Below are positions 52,017 through 60,420 of a DNA stretch of 64,000 nt, piece by piece; the stretch's first letter is position 1, and the number at the start of each line of letters is the position of its first letter. A model generated the notes under the pieces. The model did no database searches, was not told where the DNA came from, and saw only the letters and a program-made list of their open reading frames with translations. The stretch is from Bifidobacterium avesanii (GTDB lineage: Bacteria; Actinomycetota; Actinomycetes; Actinomycetales; Bifidobacteriaceae): NCBI RefSeq assembly GCF_009299475.1, contig NZ_WBSN01000011.1, forward strand, positions 1-64,000, given 5' to 3'. The translations under genes were made by a program, and so were the position numbers.

Positions 52017-53036
52017 CTACGCCTTCCGGGGCACGAACGCCTCGAAGATGAACCGGTCGAAGTACGGCTCGGACTCGCCGAGTTCAGCGGAGCTGCGCAC
52101 TGTCCAGGAGACCGTGGTGGCGCCCATCGCGCGGGCGAGACGGACCTGCGGGGTGTCGCCGCCGTGCCAGTCGTAGGCGATGAAGTCGGGGCGGGACAGC
52201 CAGTCGAACGCGAGCAGTCCGGCCATCCATTCGGTGACGGCCTTCTTGTCCGTGCCGAAGGACGCGAAGTCCGCGAGCTGGCCGCGGTTGGCCTCGGGAC
52301 GGTTCTGCTTGTACCAGTTGACCGCGCCCGGGTGGAACGACTCGATCACGTACGGGCCGGCGTAAGCGCTCAGCAGCGCGTCGCCCTTCTCCATGAGCTC
52401 GTCGTCGCGGTCCGACCAGTCGAAGCCGTCGAACTTGTACTCCACGATGATCGGCACGCGGCCGTCCACCACCTTGAGCACGTCGGAGAACAGCGGCACG
52501 TGCTGGTAATAGCCCTCCGGCGCGGTGGCGGGCGCGGCGTCGAGCGGCTTGGCCTCGGCGTCGCCGGGCTTGGCGGGGGCCGGGAACAGCGGGATGGCCG
52601 TGAGCTCCTCGTAGGTCAGATCGGCCACGCGGCGCGGGTCGCCGGCCACGCGCTCCAGATCGGAGTCGTGCACCACCACGACCTGCCCGTCGACCGTGAG
52701 CTGCAAATCGAGCTCGATGCCGTAGCCGGCCTCGGCGGCCGCGGCGAAGGACGCCAGCGAGTTCTCCGGGGCGATCGGACCGGCGAAGTCGGCGCTGCCA
52801 TAGCCGGCCTGAACGGCCATGCGGCGGGCCAGATCCACATAGTCGCCGCTTTCCGCCTCGTAGCCGGCAACCAGACCGGAACCGGCGTCGTGCAGGCCGC
52901 GATGGGCGTACGGCACGTCCGGAACCTCCGGCACGTCATGGTTGCGCTTGTCGAATCCCGGGCGCGGCGCCACGGCCAGCACCCCGGCGCCGGCGGCGAC
53001 CACGCCGGCCGCCAGCAGCTTCTTGCCAAATCCCAT
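52017..53036 (-). CDS. Glycerophosphodiester phosphodiesterase family protein
   Basis: This 339-aa enzyme hydrolyses glycerophosphodiesters to glycerol-3-phosphate and an alcohol. The N-terminal hydrophobic segment (FGKKLLAAGVVAAGAGVLA) probably anchors it in the membrane, active site outside. GDPD motifs are clear: YAHRGLH, PENSLASF, GIELDLQLTVDGQVVVVHD, and later EYKFDGFDW, IESFHPGAV. The start at 53036 follows AAGGAGG. It lies 84 bp after the amino-acid permease genes on the same strand, but a separate promoter was not seen. It may salvage phosphate or glycerol from lipids; no PHO box was found before it. Confidence 0.88.
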   Translation of the reverse strand: MGFGKKLLAAGVVAAGAGVLAVAPRPGFDKRNHDVPEVPDVPYAHRGLHDAGSGLVAGYEAESGDYVDLARRMAVQAGYGSADFAGPIAPENSLASFAAAAEAGYGIELDLQLTVDGQVVVVHDSDLERVAGDPRRVADLTYEELTAIPLFPAPAKPGDAEAKPLDAAPATAPEGYYQHVPLFSDVLKVVDGRVPIIVEYKFDGFDWSDRDDELMEKGDALLSAYAGPYVIESFHPGAVNWYKQNRPEANRGQLADFASFGTDKKAVTEWMAGLLAFDWLSRPDFIAYDWHGGDTPQVRLARAMGATTVSWTVRSSAELGESEPYFDRFIFEAFVPRKA

Positions 53037-53120
53037 TCGGGCCTCCTTGACGGATTGGCGCGGCGAAATCATCCGCCGCGATCACATCACAAACCTAGCA
53101 CCCTGCAACCGGGCCGGCGA

Positions 53121-53972
53121 TCAGCTCTCCACCATGTGCGGCATGACCGTGGGGATATCGAGAACCTGTGTGTTCTGGCGGCGCGACAGCCAGTTGGCGA
53201 ACCGCGAAATCGCCAGGTTCACGAGGATGTAGATGATCGCGACCACCAGATACACCGGCACGAGGCTGGAGAAGTTCGCGATGATCACCTTGGCGTTGAC
53301 CATGAGCTCGGGGTACGTGACCACATAGCCGAAGGAGGTGTCCTTGACGACCACCACGAGCTGCGTGACCAGCGTGGGCGTGATGATGCGGAACATCTGC
53401 GGCATGACCACGTAGCGGAAGTTCTGCCACTCGCTCAGGCCCAGCGACACGCCGGCCTCCTTCTGGCCGTGGGGCACGGCGGCGGCGCCCGCGCGGTACA
53501 CCTCCGCAAGCACGGCCGAGGCGTAGGCGGACACGGGGATCACAACCATCCAGTAGGTGCTGATCTTCAGTCCCATCTGGGCGGGCAGCAGGAACATCGC
53601 GTAGATGAACAGCAGGGTGGGCGTGCCGCGGAAGAACTCGATGAACGCGGTGGCCACCCAACGCACGGGGGCCCAGCGCGAGGTGCGGCCGAGCATGAGC
53701 ACGAGGCCGAAGACCACGGCTATCGCGCCGGCGCCCAGAGCCGCGCGCATGGTGCCCACAAGGCCCATGCCGATGAACTCCCACACGTTGAGCTGCGCGA
53801 AGAAGTACCAGTAGCGGGAGTCGAGTTGGCCCTTGATGTAGAAGCGGTACACGATCCACGCGAACAGCGCCGCGAGGGCGAGCGCGGACAGGATCGTGCC
53901 GATGAGGATGCGCCTGCGGGCGCGCGGGCCGCCGATTTCGAACAGGGCGGCCTCGGTCGGGGTCATCGCCAT
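53121..53972 (-). CDS. Amino-acid ABC transporter permease (second, GluD type)
   Basis: This 283-aa membrane protein carries the His/Glu/Gln permease domain. A long first helix (ILIGTILSALALAALFAWIVY) precedes the transport core, with IEFFRGTPTLLFIYAMFLLP and the coupling segment EAGVSLGLSEWQNFRYVVMPQ (about 180-200). It resembles GluD of the glutamate importer. The start at 53972 has AGGAGG 8 nt upstream and overlaps the end of the preceding permease gene by 10 bp. No ATPase gene follows; a phosphodiesterase gene comes next. Confidence 0.9.
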   Translation of the reverse strand: MAMTPTEAALFEIGGPRARRRILIGTILSALALAALFAWIVYRFYIKGQLDSRYWYFFAQLNVWEFIGMGLVGTMRAALGAGAIAVVFGLVLMLGRTSRWAPVRWVATAFIEFFRGTPTLLFIYAMFLLPAQMGLKISTYWMVVIPVSAYASAVLAEVYRAGAAAVPHGQKEAGVSLGLSEWQNFRYVVMPQMFRIITPTLVTQLVVVVKDTSFGYVVTYPELMVNAKVIIANFSSLVPVYLVVAIIYILVNLAISRFANWLSRRQNTQVLDIPTVMPHMVES

Positions 53973-54634
53973 ATCGTGAGCCTCCTTTCGAGCCTGCGGC
54001 CCAGGAACGCGATGAACAGGCCGGTGAACACGTACATCAGCGCGGCCACGAAGAACGTGGTGACGCCGAGCGCCTCGGCGTTGTTGATCTGCGCCACCAA
54101 GCCGGTGAGCTCCTTGTGCGCGATCGGCACGAGGGAGCCGACCGAGGAGCTGATGAGCACGGAGAGGGCCAGCGTGACCATCGGCTGGATCACGGCCCTC
54201 AGGGCCTGCGGCAGCACGATCGAGCCGACGATCTGCGAGAAGCCGAGGCCCAGCGACCGCGCGGCCTGAATCTGGCCGGGGTCGATGGTGTTGATGCCGG
54301 TGCGCAGGTTCTCGCATGCGAACGACGAGGAGACGAGCACCAGCGCGAGCACGGCGCTCGGCTCGTAGTCGATGACGAGCCCGAGGTTCGGCAGCGCGTA
54401 CACGATGAACACGAGCAGGCACAGGACCGGCATGTTGCGGAAGATCTCGACGTACACGGTCACCGCGCCGCGCAGGGGCGGAATGGGGCTCACGCGGGCC
54501 ACGGTGAGCAGGATCGCCACCGCGAATCCGCCGATGAATCCGAGCACCGCGATGCGCAGCGAGACCAGATACGCGGCGACGAACGCCTGGCCGTACGTGG
54601 TCACGAGGTATTGGAAGTCAGTGAGGACCGACAC
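53963..54634 (-). CDS. Amino-acid ABC transporter permease (first, GluC type)
   Basis: This 223-aa membrane protein has five helices, the motif VEIFRNMPVLCLLVFIVYALP and the coupling segment QAARSLGLGFSQIVGSIVLPQALR (about 118-141). It pairs with the next permease, with which it overlaps by 10 bp. The start ATG 54634 follows AAAGGAGG. It is separated from the binding-protein gene by 162 bp containing a strong hairpin, so it should be less expressed than that gene. Confidence 0.92.
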   Translation of the reverse strand: MSVLTDFQYLVTTYGQAFVAAYLVSLRIAVLGFIGGFAVAILLTVARVSPIPPLRGAVTVYVEIFRNMPVLCLLVFIVYALPNLGLVIDYEPSAVLALVLVSSSFACENLRTGINTIDPGQIQAARSLGLGFSQIVGSIVLPQALRAVIQPMVTLALSVLISSSVGSLVPIAHKELTGLVAQINNAEALGVTTFFVAALMYVFTGLFIAFLGRRLERRLTIWR

Positions 54635-54706
54635 CGCGCGCCTCCTTTCTGATTGGTCGCCGACGGACCGTCCCGCGGCATTGCGCCGCTACGGGGCCGA
54701 ATACGG

Positions 54707-54748
54707 GTCGAAGGACCCCCGGACCGGATTGGCCGGGGATCCTTCGAC
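54707..54748 (-). terminator. Attenuator between binding protein and permeases
   Basis: A 16-bp stem (54707-54722 with 54733-54748, one mismatch) closes a 10-nt loop. No long T-run follows, so transcription may partly pass. Confidence 0.75.
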
Positions 54749-54796
54749 TGCGATCAGCTGTTCCGCACGGGACGGTCGGGCAACGGGATCACTCGA

Positions 54797-55756
54797 TCAC
54801 TGCTCGATTTCCGGCGGGGTGGGCACGGTGGTCACGCCGGTGCGGTCGCCGATGGTGACCTTCCACAGCTTGGCCCAGGTGCCGTCGTCCTCGATCTTCT
54901 TGAGCCACGCGTTCACGAACGCGGCGGCGTCGGAGTCCTTGGGCAGGCCGATGCCGTACGGGTCCTTGTTGCCGAAGGGCTCGCCGGCGATCTTGAAGTC
55001 ATTCGGGGACTTGACGAGGGTGCCGAGCTGCAGGGTCTGGTCCACGACGTAGGCGTCGACGCGGCCCTGGCTCAGCGCCTGGGTGGCCTCGGCGTCGGTC
55101 TGGAACTCCTGCACGGTGGCCTGCGGGGCCACGCCGGCCACGATCTGCGGACCGGTGGAGCCGGCCTGCACGGCGACCTTCTTGCCGTTCAGGGAGTCGG
55201 TGCCGGTGATGGTGGTGTTGTCCTTCTTGACCAGAATGGCCTGCTGGGACACGTAGTACGGGCCGGCGAAGGAAATCTTCTCCTTGCGCTTGTCGTTGAT
55301 GGAGTAGGTGGCGAACACGGCGTTCACGGTGCCGTTCTGCAGCACGGACTCGCGGGTGGACGAGTCGACCACCGTGAGGTCGGTCTTGGCGTCGCCGAGG
55401 ATGTAGCGGGCGAGCAGCTGGCTCAAGCCGGCGTCGAAGCCGCGCACCTTGTTGTCGGTGGTGGACTGCAGCGAGAACAGCTGCGAGGTCTTGGTGCCGC
55501 CGACCTTGAGCACGCCGGCGTCCTTGACGGACTTGGCCCACGCGTTGGCCTCGATGGTGGCGTCGTCTGCCACGTCGCCGGCGTTGATGATCGCGTCGTA
55601 GGCGGAGGCGTCGAGGTCGGTGTTGGTCGTCGTGCCGGCGCTGCCGGACGTGGTGGCGGTCGGGGCCTCGCCGCAGCCGGCGGCGAACAGGAGTCCGGAG
55701 GCCACGACGAGCGCCGCGACCTTCCTGAACACGGAAGTCTTGAATGCAATGGTCAT
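54797..55756 (-). CDS. Glutamate-type amino-acid-binding lipoprotein
   Basis: This 319-aa lipoprotein has a signal with lipobox FAAGC near residue 28 and a Thr/Ser-rich tether. The SBP_bac_3 core follows: KVGGTKTSQLFSLQ, VRGFDAGLSQLLARYILG, SFAGPYYVSQQAILVKK (about 185) and AVQAGSTGPQIV, typical of glutamate/glutamine-binding GluB-like proteins. The start 55756 follows GAGAGAGGAACCC. It is the first gene of a binding protein-permease-permease cluster without an ATPase. Upstream are two 11-bp direct repeats against a -10 box. Glutamate as ligand is likely but unproven. Confidence 0.88.
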   Translation of the reverse strand: MTIAFKTSVFRKVAALVVASGLLFAAGCGEAPTATTSGSAGTTTNTDLDASAYDAIINAGDVADDATIEANAWAKSVKDAGVLKVGGTKTSQLFSLQSTTDNKVRGFDAGLSQLLARYILGDAKTDLTVVDSSTRESVLQNGTVNAVFATYSINDKRKEKISFAGPYYVSQQAILVKKDNTTITGTDSLNGKKVAVQAGSTGPQIVAGVAPQATVQEFQTDAEATQALSQGRVDAYVVDQTLQLGTLVKSPNDFKIAGEPFGNKDPYGIGLPKDSDAAAFVNAWLKKIEDDGTWAKLWKVTIGDRTGVTTVPTPPEIEQ

Positions 55757-55787
55757 GATGGGTTCCTCTCTCATCGATGTGGTCACC

Positions 55788-55820
55788 ACCATAGCCGACT
55801 CATGTGGCGCTCATGTCACG
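55788..55820 (-). promoter_or_regulatory. Promoter with two 11-bp direct repeats
   Basis: On the minus strand CGTGACATGAG and CGCCACATGAG (55810-55820 and 55799-55809) stand in tandem, ending 5 bp before the -10 box TATGGT (55788-55793), where a -35 box would be. This is the layout of promoters activated by OmpR-type regulators (PhoP, GlnR). Confidence 0.5.
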
Positions 55821-55877
55821 AAATCGCATTTTTCGCCCTCAGAGGCTATCGGCGTTTCTTATAGCGCGCGCCAAACC

Positions 55878-57761
55878 TTACCGCCGCTTGGATTTGCGGC
55901 CCTTGAAGTAGATGTCGAACACGATCCACGCGGACAGCACGAACGCCACCACGTAGCCCATGAAGCCCACGATCGGGATGCCGAACACCACCGGCTTGAT
56001 GCCCGCGTAGTACACGATCGACGATCCGACGAACAGGCCGACCACGATCAGGGCCATGGTGACGCGGTTGACCATGTCGCTGAGCATGCGCATCGGCTCG
56101 TCGCCGCCCACCAGCTCGGCGTTGAACCTGAGCTGCCCGCGGGTGAGCATGCGCGTGGCCACCTTGGCCTCCCCCAGCGTGGAGAGCAGACCGTGCAGCG
56201 CCTTCGCGCCCTCCACGCCCAGCGACCGGGCCTCGTCCTTGGCCATGTCCCGCTTGGATTTCGCGGCGGCGATGTGCGCGGAGATGATCTCGATCATGTT
56301 GACGTCCGGGATGAACTCGTCGAGCAGGCCCTCGAGCGTGACGAGCGCGCGGCCCACCGTGGTCACCGAGCTCGGCACCTCGATATGGTGCCGAGCGGCG
56401 AGCTGGGTGAGCGAGTTGAGGAACGACGCGATGTCGAGGTCCTTCAGGTCGATCGTGCCGAACTCCTTGACGATCACGTCCAGGTCGGCGAGCAAGGCCG
56501 GATAGTCCTCCGCGTCGGTCTCGGATCCGGCGAAGCGCAGCAGGCCGTCGGCGAGCGCGGGCGAATCCTGCTTGGCCACGGCGAAGATCATCTCCTGCAG
56601 CACCGAGCGGGTCTTGGCGTTGAGCCGGCCGGTCATGCCGAGGTCGATGAGCACGATCCTGCCCTTGGAGACCATGATGTTGCCGGGGTGCGGGTCGGCG
56701 TGGAAGAAGCCGTCGTCGAGGATCTGCGTGGCGTAGTTGTCCACGAGCTTGGTGCCGATCTCCTTGAGGTCGTACCCGGCGGCGACGAGCTGGCGCGGGT
56801 GCGAGACGGAGATGCCGTGGATGTACTCCATCACCACCACGTGCTGCGTGCACAGGCGCATGTAGGGCTTCGGGCAGTCCATGTACTTGTACGGCCCGCA
56901 GAACTCCTTGAAGTCCCTCAGGTTGCGGGCCTCCACGAGGAAGTCGGTCTCCGCCTCGAAGGTCTCCCACAGCTCCTCGACCACGCCGCGCAGGTCCACC
57001 ACCTGGGCCGCGTGCACGAACTTGGTGGCGTACTTGGCGGCCGAGCGCATGATGTCCACGTCCTGGGCCATGATCTCGCGCACGCCGGGGCGCTGCACCT
57101 TCACGGCCACGTCCTCGCCGGTGACGAGCGTGGCGCGGTGCACCTGCGCGAGCGACGCGGAGCCGAGCGGCGTGGGGTCGATGTGGCTGAAGATCTCCTT
57201 GACGGGCCGGCCGTACTCGTGCTCGAGCGTGGTGAGCACGGTGGCGTAGGGCATGGGATCGGCGTCCGCGCGCAGTTTGGACAGCTCGTCGCAGAACGAC
57301 TGCGGCAGCATTTCGGAGCGCATGGACAGGATCTGGCCCACCTTGACGAACGTGGGGCCGAGCGCCTCGAACATGAGGCGCATCTTGACGGGGGTGAGCC
57401 CGTGGAACACGTCGAAGCGGGAACAGATCTTCCAGATCTGGCGGATGCGCTTGAGCCGGCCGCGGCGGGTCAGGTGGTAGCGCGAGGAGAAGTCGTTGCG
57501 CCGGCCACCGAAGAACTCGAGGGTCTGCGGGCGCGGGTCGTAGGCGTAGTCGTCGTCCTCGGCGTAGGAGTCGACGCCGGCGTACGCGCCGAGCGGGTCG
57601 TCGGGCATCCGCGACGCTGCGGACTCGGCGGGCGCGCCGGACTCGGCCGTTTTCGGGCGCGACGAAGCCCCGCCGGGCGCGACGTTCGCATCCTTCGCGG
57701 GTTGCGACGGCGACGGGCCGGCGGGGGTCACATCGGATTCGGACTGCGGTGCGGAGCTCAC
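55878..57761 (-). CDS. UbiB/ABC1-type atypical kinase
   Basis: This 627-aa protein has a disordered acidic/Pro-rich N-terminus (about 95 residues) and then the UbiB fold: KxGQ-type motif FVKVGQILSMRSEMLP, the Ala-rich nucleotide loop PLGSASLAQVHRA, VAVKVQRPG, catalytic-loop DPHPGNIM and metal Asp LIDLGMTG. Two C-terminal helices (NRVTMALIVVGLFVGSSIVYY and IVGFMGYVVAFVLSAWIVF) anchor it. UbiB proteins act in isoprenoid lipid and quinone metabolism as ATPases. Bifidobacteria do not depend on ubiquinone, so the role is open. It is coupled (ATGA) to the phasin-like gene. Confidence 0.9.
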   Translation of the reverse strand: MSSAPQSESDVTPAGPSPSQPAKDANVAPGGASSRPKTAESGAPAESAASRMPDDPLGAYAGVDSYAEDDDYAYDPRPQTLEFFGGRRNDFSSRYHLTRRGRLKRIRQIWKICSRFDVFHGLTPVKMRLMFEALGPTFVKVGQILSMRSEMLPQSFCDELSKLRADADPMPYATVLTTLEHEYGRPVKEIFSHIDPTPLGSASLAQVHRATLVTGEDVAVKVQRPGVREIMAQDVDIMRSAAKYATKFVHAAQVVDLRGVVEELWETFEAETDFLVEARNLRDFKEFCGPYKYMDCPKPYMRLCTQHVVVMEYIHGISVSHPRQLVAAGYDLKEIGTKLVDNYATQILDDGFFHADPHPGNIMVSKGRIVLIDLGMTGRLNAKTRSVLQEMIFAVAKQDSPALADGLLRFAGSETDAEDYPALLADLDVIVKEFGTIDLKDLDIASFLNSLTQLAARHHIEVPSSVTTVGRALVTLEGLLDEFIPDVNMIEIISAHIAAAKSKRDMAKDEARSLGVEGAKALHGLLSTLGEAKVATRMLTRGQLRFNAELVGGDEPMRMLSDMVNRVTMALIVVGLFVGSSIVYYAGIKPVVFGIPIVGFMGYVVAFVLSAWIVFDIYFKGRKSKRR

Positions 57762-58030
57762 GCCTCGGGCTTGGCCTCGTCCTCGGCGGGCGCGTCAGCC
57801 GTCGCTTCGGCGTCGCCGGCTTCCGGCGCCGGAGCGGTCGTCTTGTTGACGGTCTCCTTGATGGTGTGCTTGAGCTCGGTGTTGAGCGCCTTGCCCTGCT
57901 CGACCGTCAGCTCGCCCTTCTTGACGAGGTCGTCGACGATCTCGCTGCCCTTCTCGTACGTGGTGGCCAGGGCGCCGACGCCCGCCAGAAAGACCTTGCG
58001 CAGGCCCTCGCCCAGATCGAAATCAGCCAT
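57758..58030 (-). CDS. Phasin-like small protein (COG3937 type)
   Basis: This 90-aa protein has an amphipathic helical body, FDLGEGLRKVFLAGVGALAT then KGSEIVDDLVKKGELTVEQGKALNTEL, the usual pattern of PHA-regulator/phasin-like proteins, followed by an Ala/Glu/Pro tail. No polyhydroxyalkanoate genes are near; the family also occurs in organisms without PHA. Its stop overlaps the UbiB start (ATGA), and such pairs recur in other genomes, suggesting a joint membrane-associated function. The start 58030 follows AAGGAGG. Confidence 0.82.
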   Translation of the reverse strand: MADFDLGEGLRKVFLAGVGALATTYEKGSEIVDDLVKKGELTVEQGKALNTELKHTIKETVNKTTAPAPEAGDAEATADAPAEDEAKPEA

Positions 58031-58197
58031 GATACGCCTCCTTGGGTTCTCCATGGGTTGGTGAACGCTTCCAGCCTACCCCACCACGGTCCGACAAACC
58101 TGGCAAATCTGTTATTTCTGCCCTCTCAGCGGTCATTTTCCGGCTATTTTCCGTCCCAGGAGACGCAAAATCACCAGTTTGCGATGTTGCGTCGTCG

Positions 58198-58947
58198 TCA
58201 GCGCGGGCGGGAGGCGGCGACGCGGCGGGCGTTGGCGGCGACGGCGTCGAGACGGGCGAGCTCGGCGCGATCGGCGTCCGAGCCCAACTCCTCGAAGCTG
58301 CCGTAGCGGCGCTCGACGGCGGTGCGGATGAGGAAATCGGCCACGGCTGGGTTCTTGGGCAGCAGCGAGCCGTGCATGTAGGTGCCGATCACGTTGCGCA
58401 CGCGCGCGCCCTCGGTGTGGTCCTCGCCGTTGTTGCCGCAGCCTTCACGGTCCACGCGCCCGAACGGCTTCACGCCCTCGCGCAGGAAGGTCTGCCCGGA
58501 GTGGTTCTCGTAGCCGATCACGTCGCCGAACTCGTCGGAGTGCTCCACGAGGTTGCCGATCATGCGCACGTTCTGACCGACCGTATAGGCGCCGATCACG
58601 CCGATGCCGTCGAGCCGCGAGCCGTCGATCGTCTCGAAGTACTCGCCGAACAGCTGGTACAGGCCGCAGATCATGAGCATGGGCACGCCGTCGTCCGCGA
58701 GGGAGCGCAGCAGGCCGGCGCGGCGGAACAGGTCGTCGATGATCTTCTTCTGACCGGTGTCCTGACCGCCGCCGCCGAGGATCACGTCCGCGTGCTCGGG
58801 CCAGTCGTCACCCTGGTTGTACGCGTGCACGCGCGGCTCGTAGCCGTGCAGTTCGAGCCGGCGGCGCACCACGAGCACGTTGCCGGAGTCGCCGTAGATG
58901 TTCATGTCCTTGGGGTACAGGGACACCACGTCAATGGGTTTGGTCAT
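58198..58947 (-). CDS. gatD: Lipid II isoglutaminyl synthase, glutaminase subunit GatD
   Basis: This 249-aa enzyme frees ammonia from glutamine and passes it to MurT, which amidates the D-Glu of the peptidoglycan stem. The class I amidotransferase-like fold has nucleophile Cys94 (MLMICGLYQLFGEYF), the same position as in Staphylococcus aureus GatD, and His192 in TYMHGSLL. The N-terminus SLYPKDMNIYGDSGN is typical. The start 58947 lies one base after the murT stop and has GGAGGAA in front. It is the last gene of dnaB-murT-gatD. Confidence 0.95.
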   Translation of the reverse strand: MTKPIDVVSLYPKDMNIYGDSGNVLVVRRRLELHGYEPRVHAYNQGDDWPEHADVILGGGGQDTGQKKIIDDLFRRAGLLRSLADDGVPMLMICGLYQLFGEYFETIDGSRLDGIGVIGAYTVGQNVRMIGNLVEHSDEFGDVIGYENHSGQTFLREGVKPFGRVDREGCGNNGEDHTEGARVRNVIGTYMHGSLLPKNPAVADFLIRTAVERRYGSFEELGSDADRAELARLDAVAANARRVAASRPR

Positions 58948-58948
58948 G

Positions 58949-60418
58949 TTACATTCCTCCCACGCCGGCATCCGCCACGCGCGCGACCTTGGCGAGTTCG
59001 GCGCGCACGCGGAGCATGGCGGTGTACGTGCAGTAGATGTGCTTGGGGCGGCCGGGGTTCGCGGCCACGAACGATCGCAGCGCGGCCTCCACGTCCGGCT
59101 CCACATGCCCGACCGGCACCTGGTCGTAGCCGAGTCGGGTGGCCATGTCCCACGCGCGCACGCCGGAGACCTCGGCCACGCCGGAGCCGCGCAGGGAGGT
59201 GAAGTCCACGTCCCACAGCCAGCTCATGTCGCGCCCGTCGGCGTATTCGTCGTTGATGACGATCATGGTGTCCGCGCCTTGGGGCGGGAAGCTCGCGAGC
59301 GAGAGGCGGAAGCCCATGGGGTTCTTGACGAGCAGGAGCTCGACCGGGCTGCCGTTGACGTCGATCACCTCGCCGCGGCCGAACGCGGGGGTCACATGGC
59401 CCACGGCGGCAAGCAGCTCGTCGTCGGTGGGGCGGCGGGACGAGTCGGCGAGCACCGCGCGCACCACGGCGAGCGCGGCGGCGGCGTTGTACAGGTTGTA
59501 GACGCCCTCGAGCCTGACCGGCGCGGTGCGCACGCGGCCGTCCATGAGGAAGTCGGCCTCGTGGTCGCCCACGCGGGAAAGCGTCACGTCGGCGTCGAAT
59601 CCGGCGCAGGAGGCGGGGACGACGGCCAGAGCGTCCGTGTTGTCCGGGCTGTCCGGATTGCCCGTTGCAGCGGAGGCGGTCGGCTTGGCGGTATCTCTGG
59701 TCGCCACAGTTCCGGCTTCCACCGTGGTTCCGGCTTCCGCCGCGGCTCCGCCCTCCACGGCGACGGTCGTGGCCATGTCGTCGTCGGACGGGAAGAACGA
59801 CTTGAGCTCCTCGGACAGGCCGAAGTAGCGCACCTTCGTGCCCTTGGGGCGCAAGTCAGCGAGCGCCCGGATGCGCGGATCCTCGCGGTTGAGCACCACC
59901 GTGCCGGTCGTCGCCTCGGCCACGTGCCCGAGCAGGCGGGCCGTGTTGTCGATCTCGCCGAAGCGGTCGAGCTGGTCGCGCATCACGTTGAGCAGCAGGG
60001 CGTAGCGCGGGCGCACCTGACGCACGAAGTGCACGGCGTACGCCTCGTCGAGCTCGAGCACGGCGATGTCCGCGTCGAGCCGGCCGCCGGCGGAGACCTC
60101 GGTGAGCAGCGCGGAGACCACGCCGCGCGTGAAGTTCGAGCCGGTCGGGTTGGTGAACACGCTGAAGCCGAGCTCGGTGAGCATGGAGGCGACCATGCGC
60201 GTGGTGGTGGTCTTGCCGTTCGTGCCGGAGACGAGCACCACGCCGTAGGGCAGCCGCCCGAGCGTGCGGGCGAGGAAGCCGGGGTCGATGTCCTCGACCA
60301 CCTTGCCCGGGAAGGCCGATCCGCCGTGGCGCGTCAGACGGGCGGCGGCACGCACGAGGCGGCCGATCGTCGGCGTGGCGAACGCGTACCACGGGCGGGG
60401 AGGAATTGCTGCATTCAT
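58949..60418 (-). CDS. murT: Lipid II isoglutaminyl synthase, ATP-dependent subunit MurT
   Basis: This 489-aa Mur-ligase relative activates the gamma-carboxyl of D-Glu in lipid II with ATP for amidation by GatD ammonia. It shows the P-loop LVSGTNGKTTTTRM (about 62-75), LELDEAYAVHFVRQVRP and LLLNVMRDQLDRFGEID, then the C-terminal domain DUF1727 with FGRGEVIDVNGSPVELLLVKNPMGF. The Cys-rich zinc ribbon known from staphylococcal and streptococcal MurT is not recognisable; residues about 216-266 are an Ala/Thr/Gly-rich insert with no Cys. The start follows AGGGGGTG and lies 2 bp after the dnaB stop. Confidence 0.94.
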   Translation of the reverse strand: MNAAIPPRPWYAFATPTIGRLVRAAARLTRHGGSAFPGKVVEDIDPGFLARTLGRLPYGVVLVSGTNGKTTTTRMVASMLTELGFSVFTNPTGSNFTRGVVSALLTEVSAGGRLDADIAVLELDEAYAVHFVRQVRPRYALLLNVMRDQLDRFGEIDNTARLLGHVAEATTGTVVLNREDPRIRALADLRPKGTKVRYFGLSEELKSFFPSDDDMATTVAVEGGAAAEAGTTVEAGTVATRDTAKPTASAATGNPDSPDNTDALAVVPASCAGFDADVTLSRVGDHEADFLMDGRVRTAPVRLEGVYNLYNAAAALAVVRAVLADSSRRPTDDELLAAVGHVTPAFGRGEVIDVNGSPVELLLVKNPMGFRLSLASFPPQGADTMIVINDEYADGRDMSWLWDVDFTSLRGSGVAEVSGVRAWDMATRLGYDQVPVGHVEPDVEAALRSFVAANPGRPKHIYCTYTAMLRVRAELAKVARVADAGVGGM

Positions 60419-60420
60419 CG

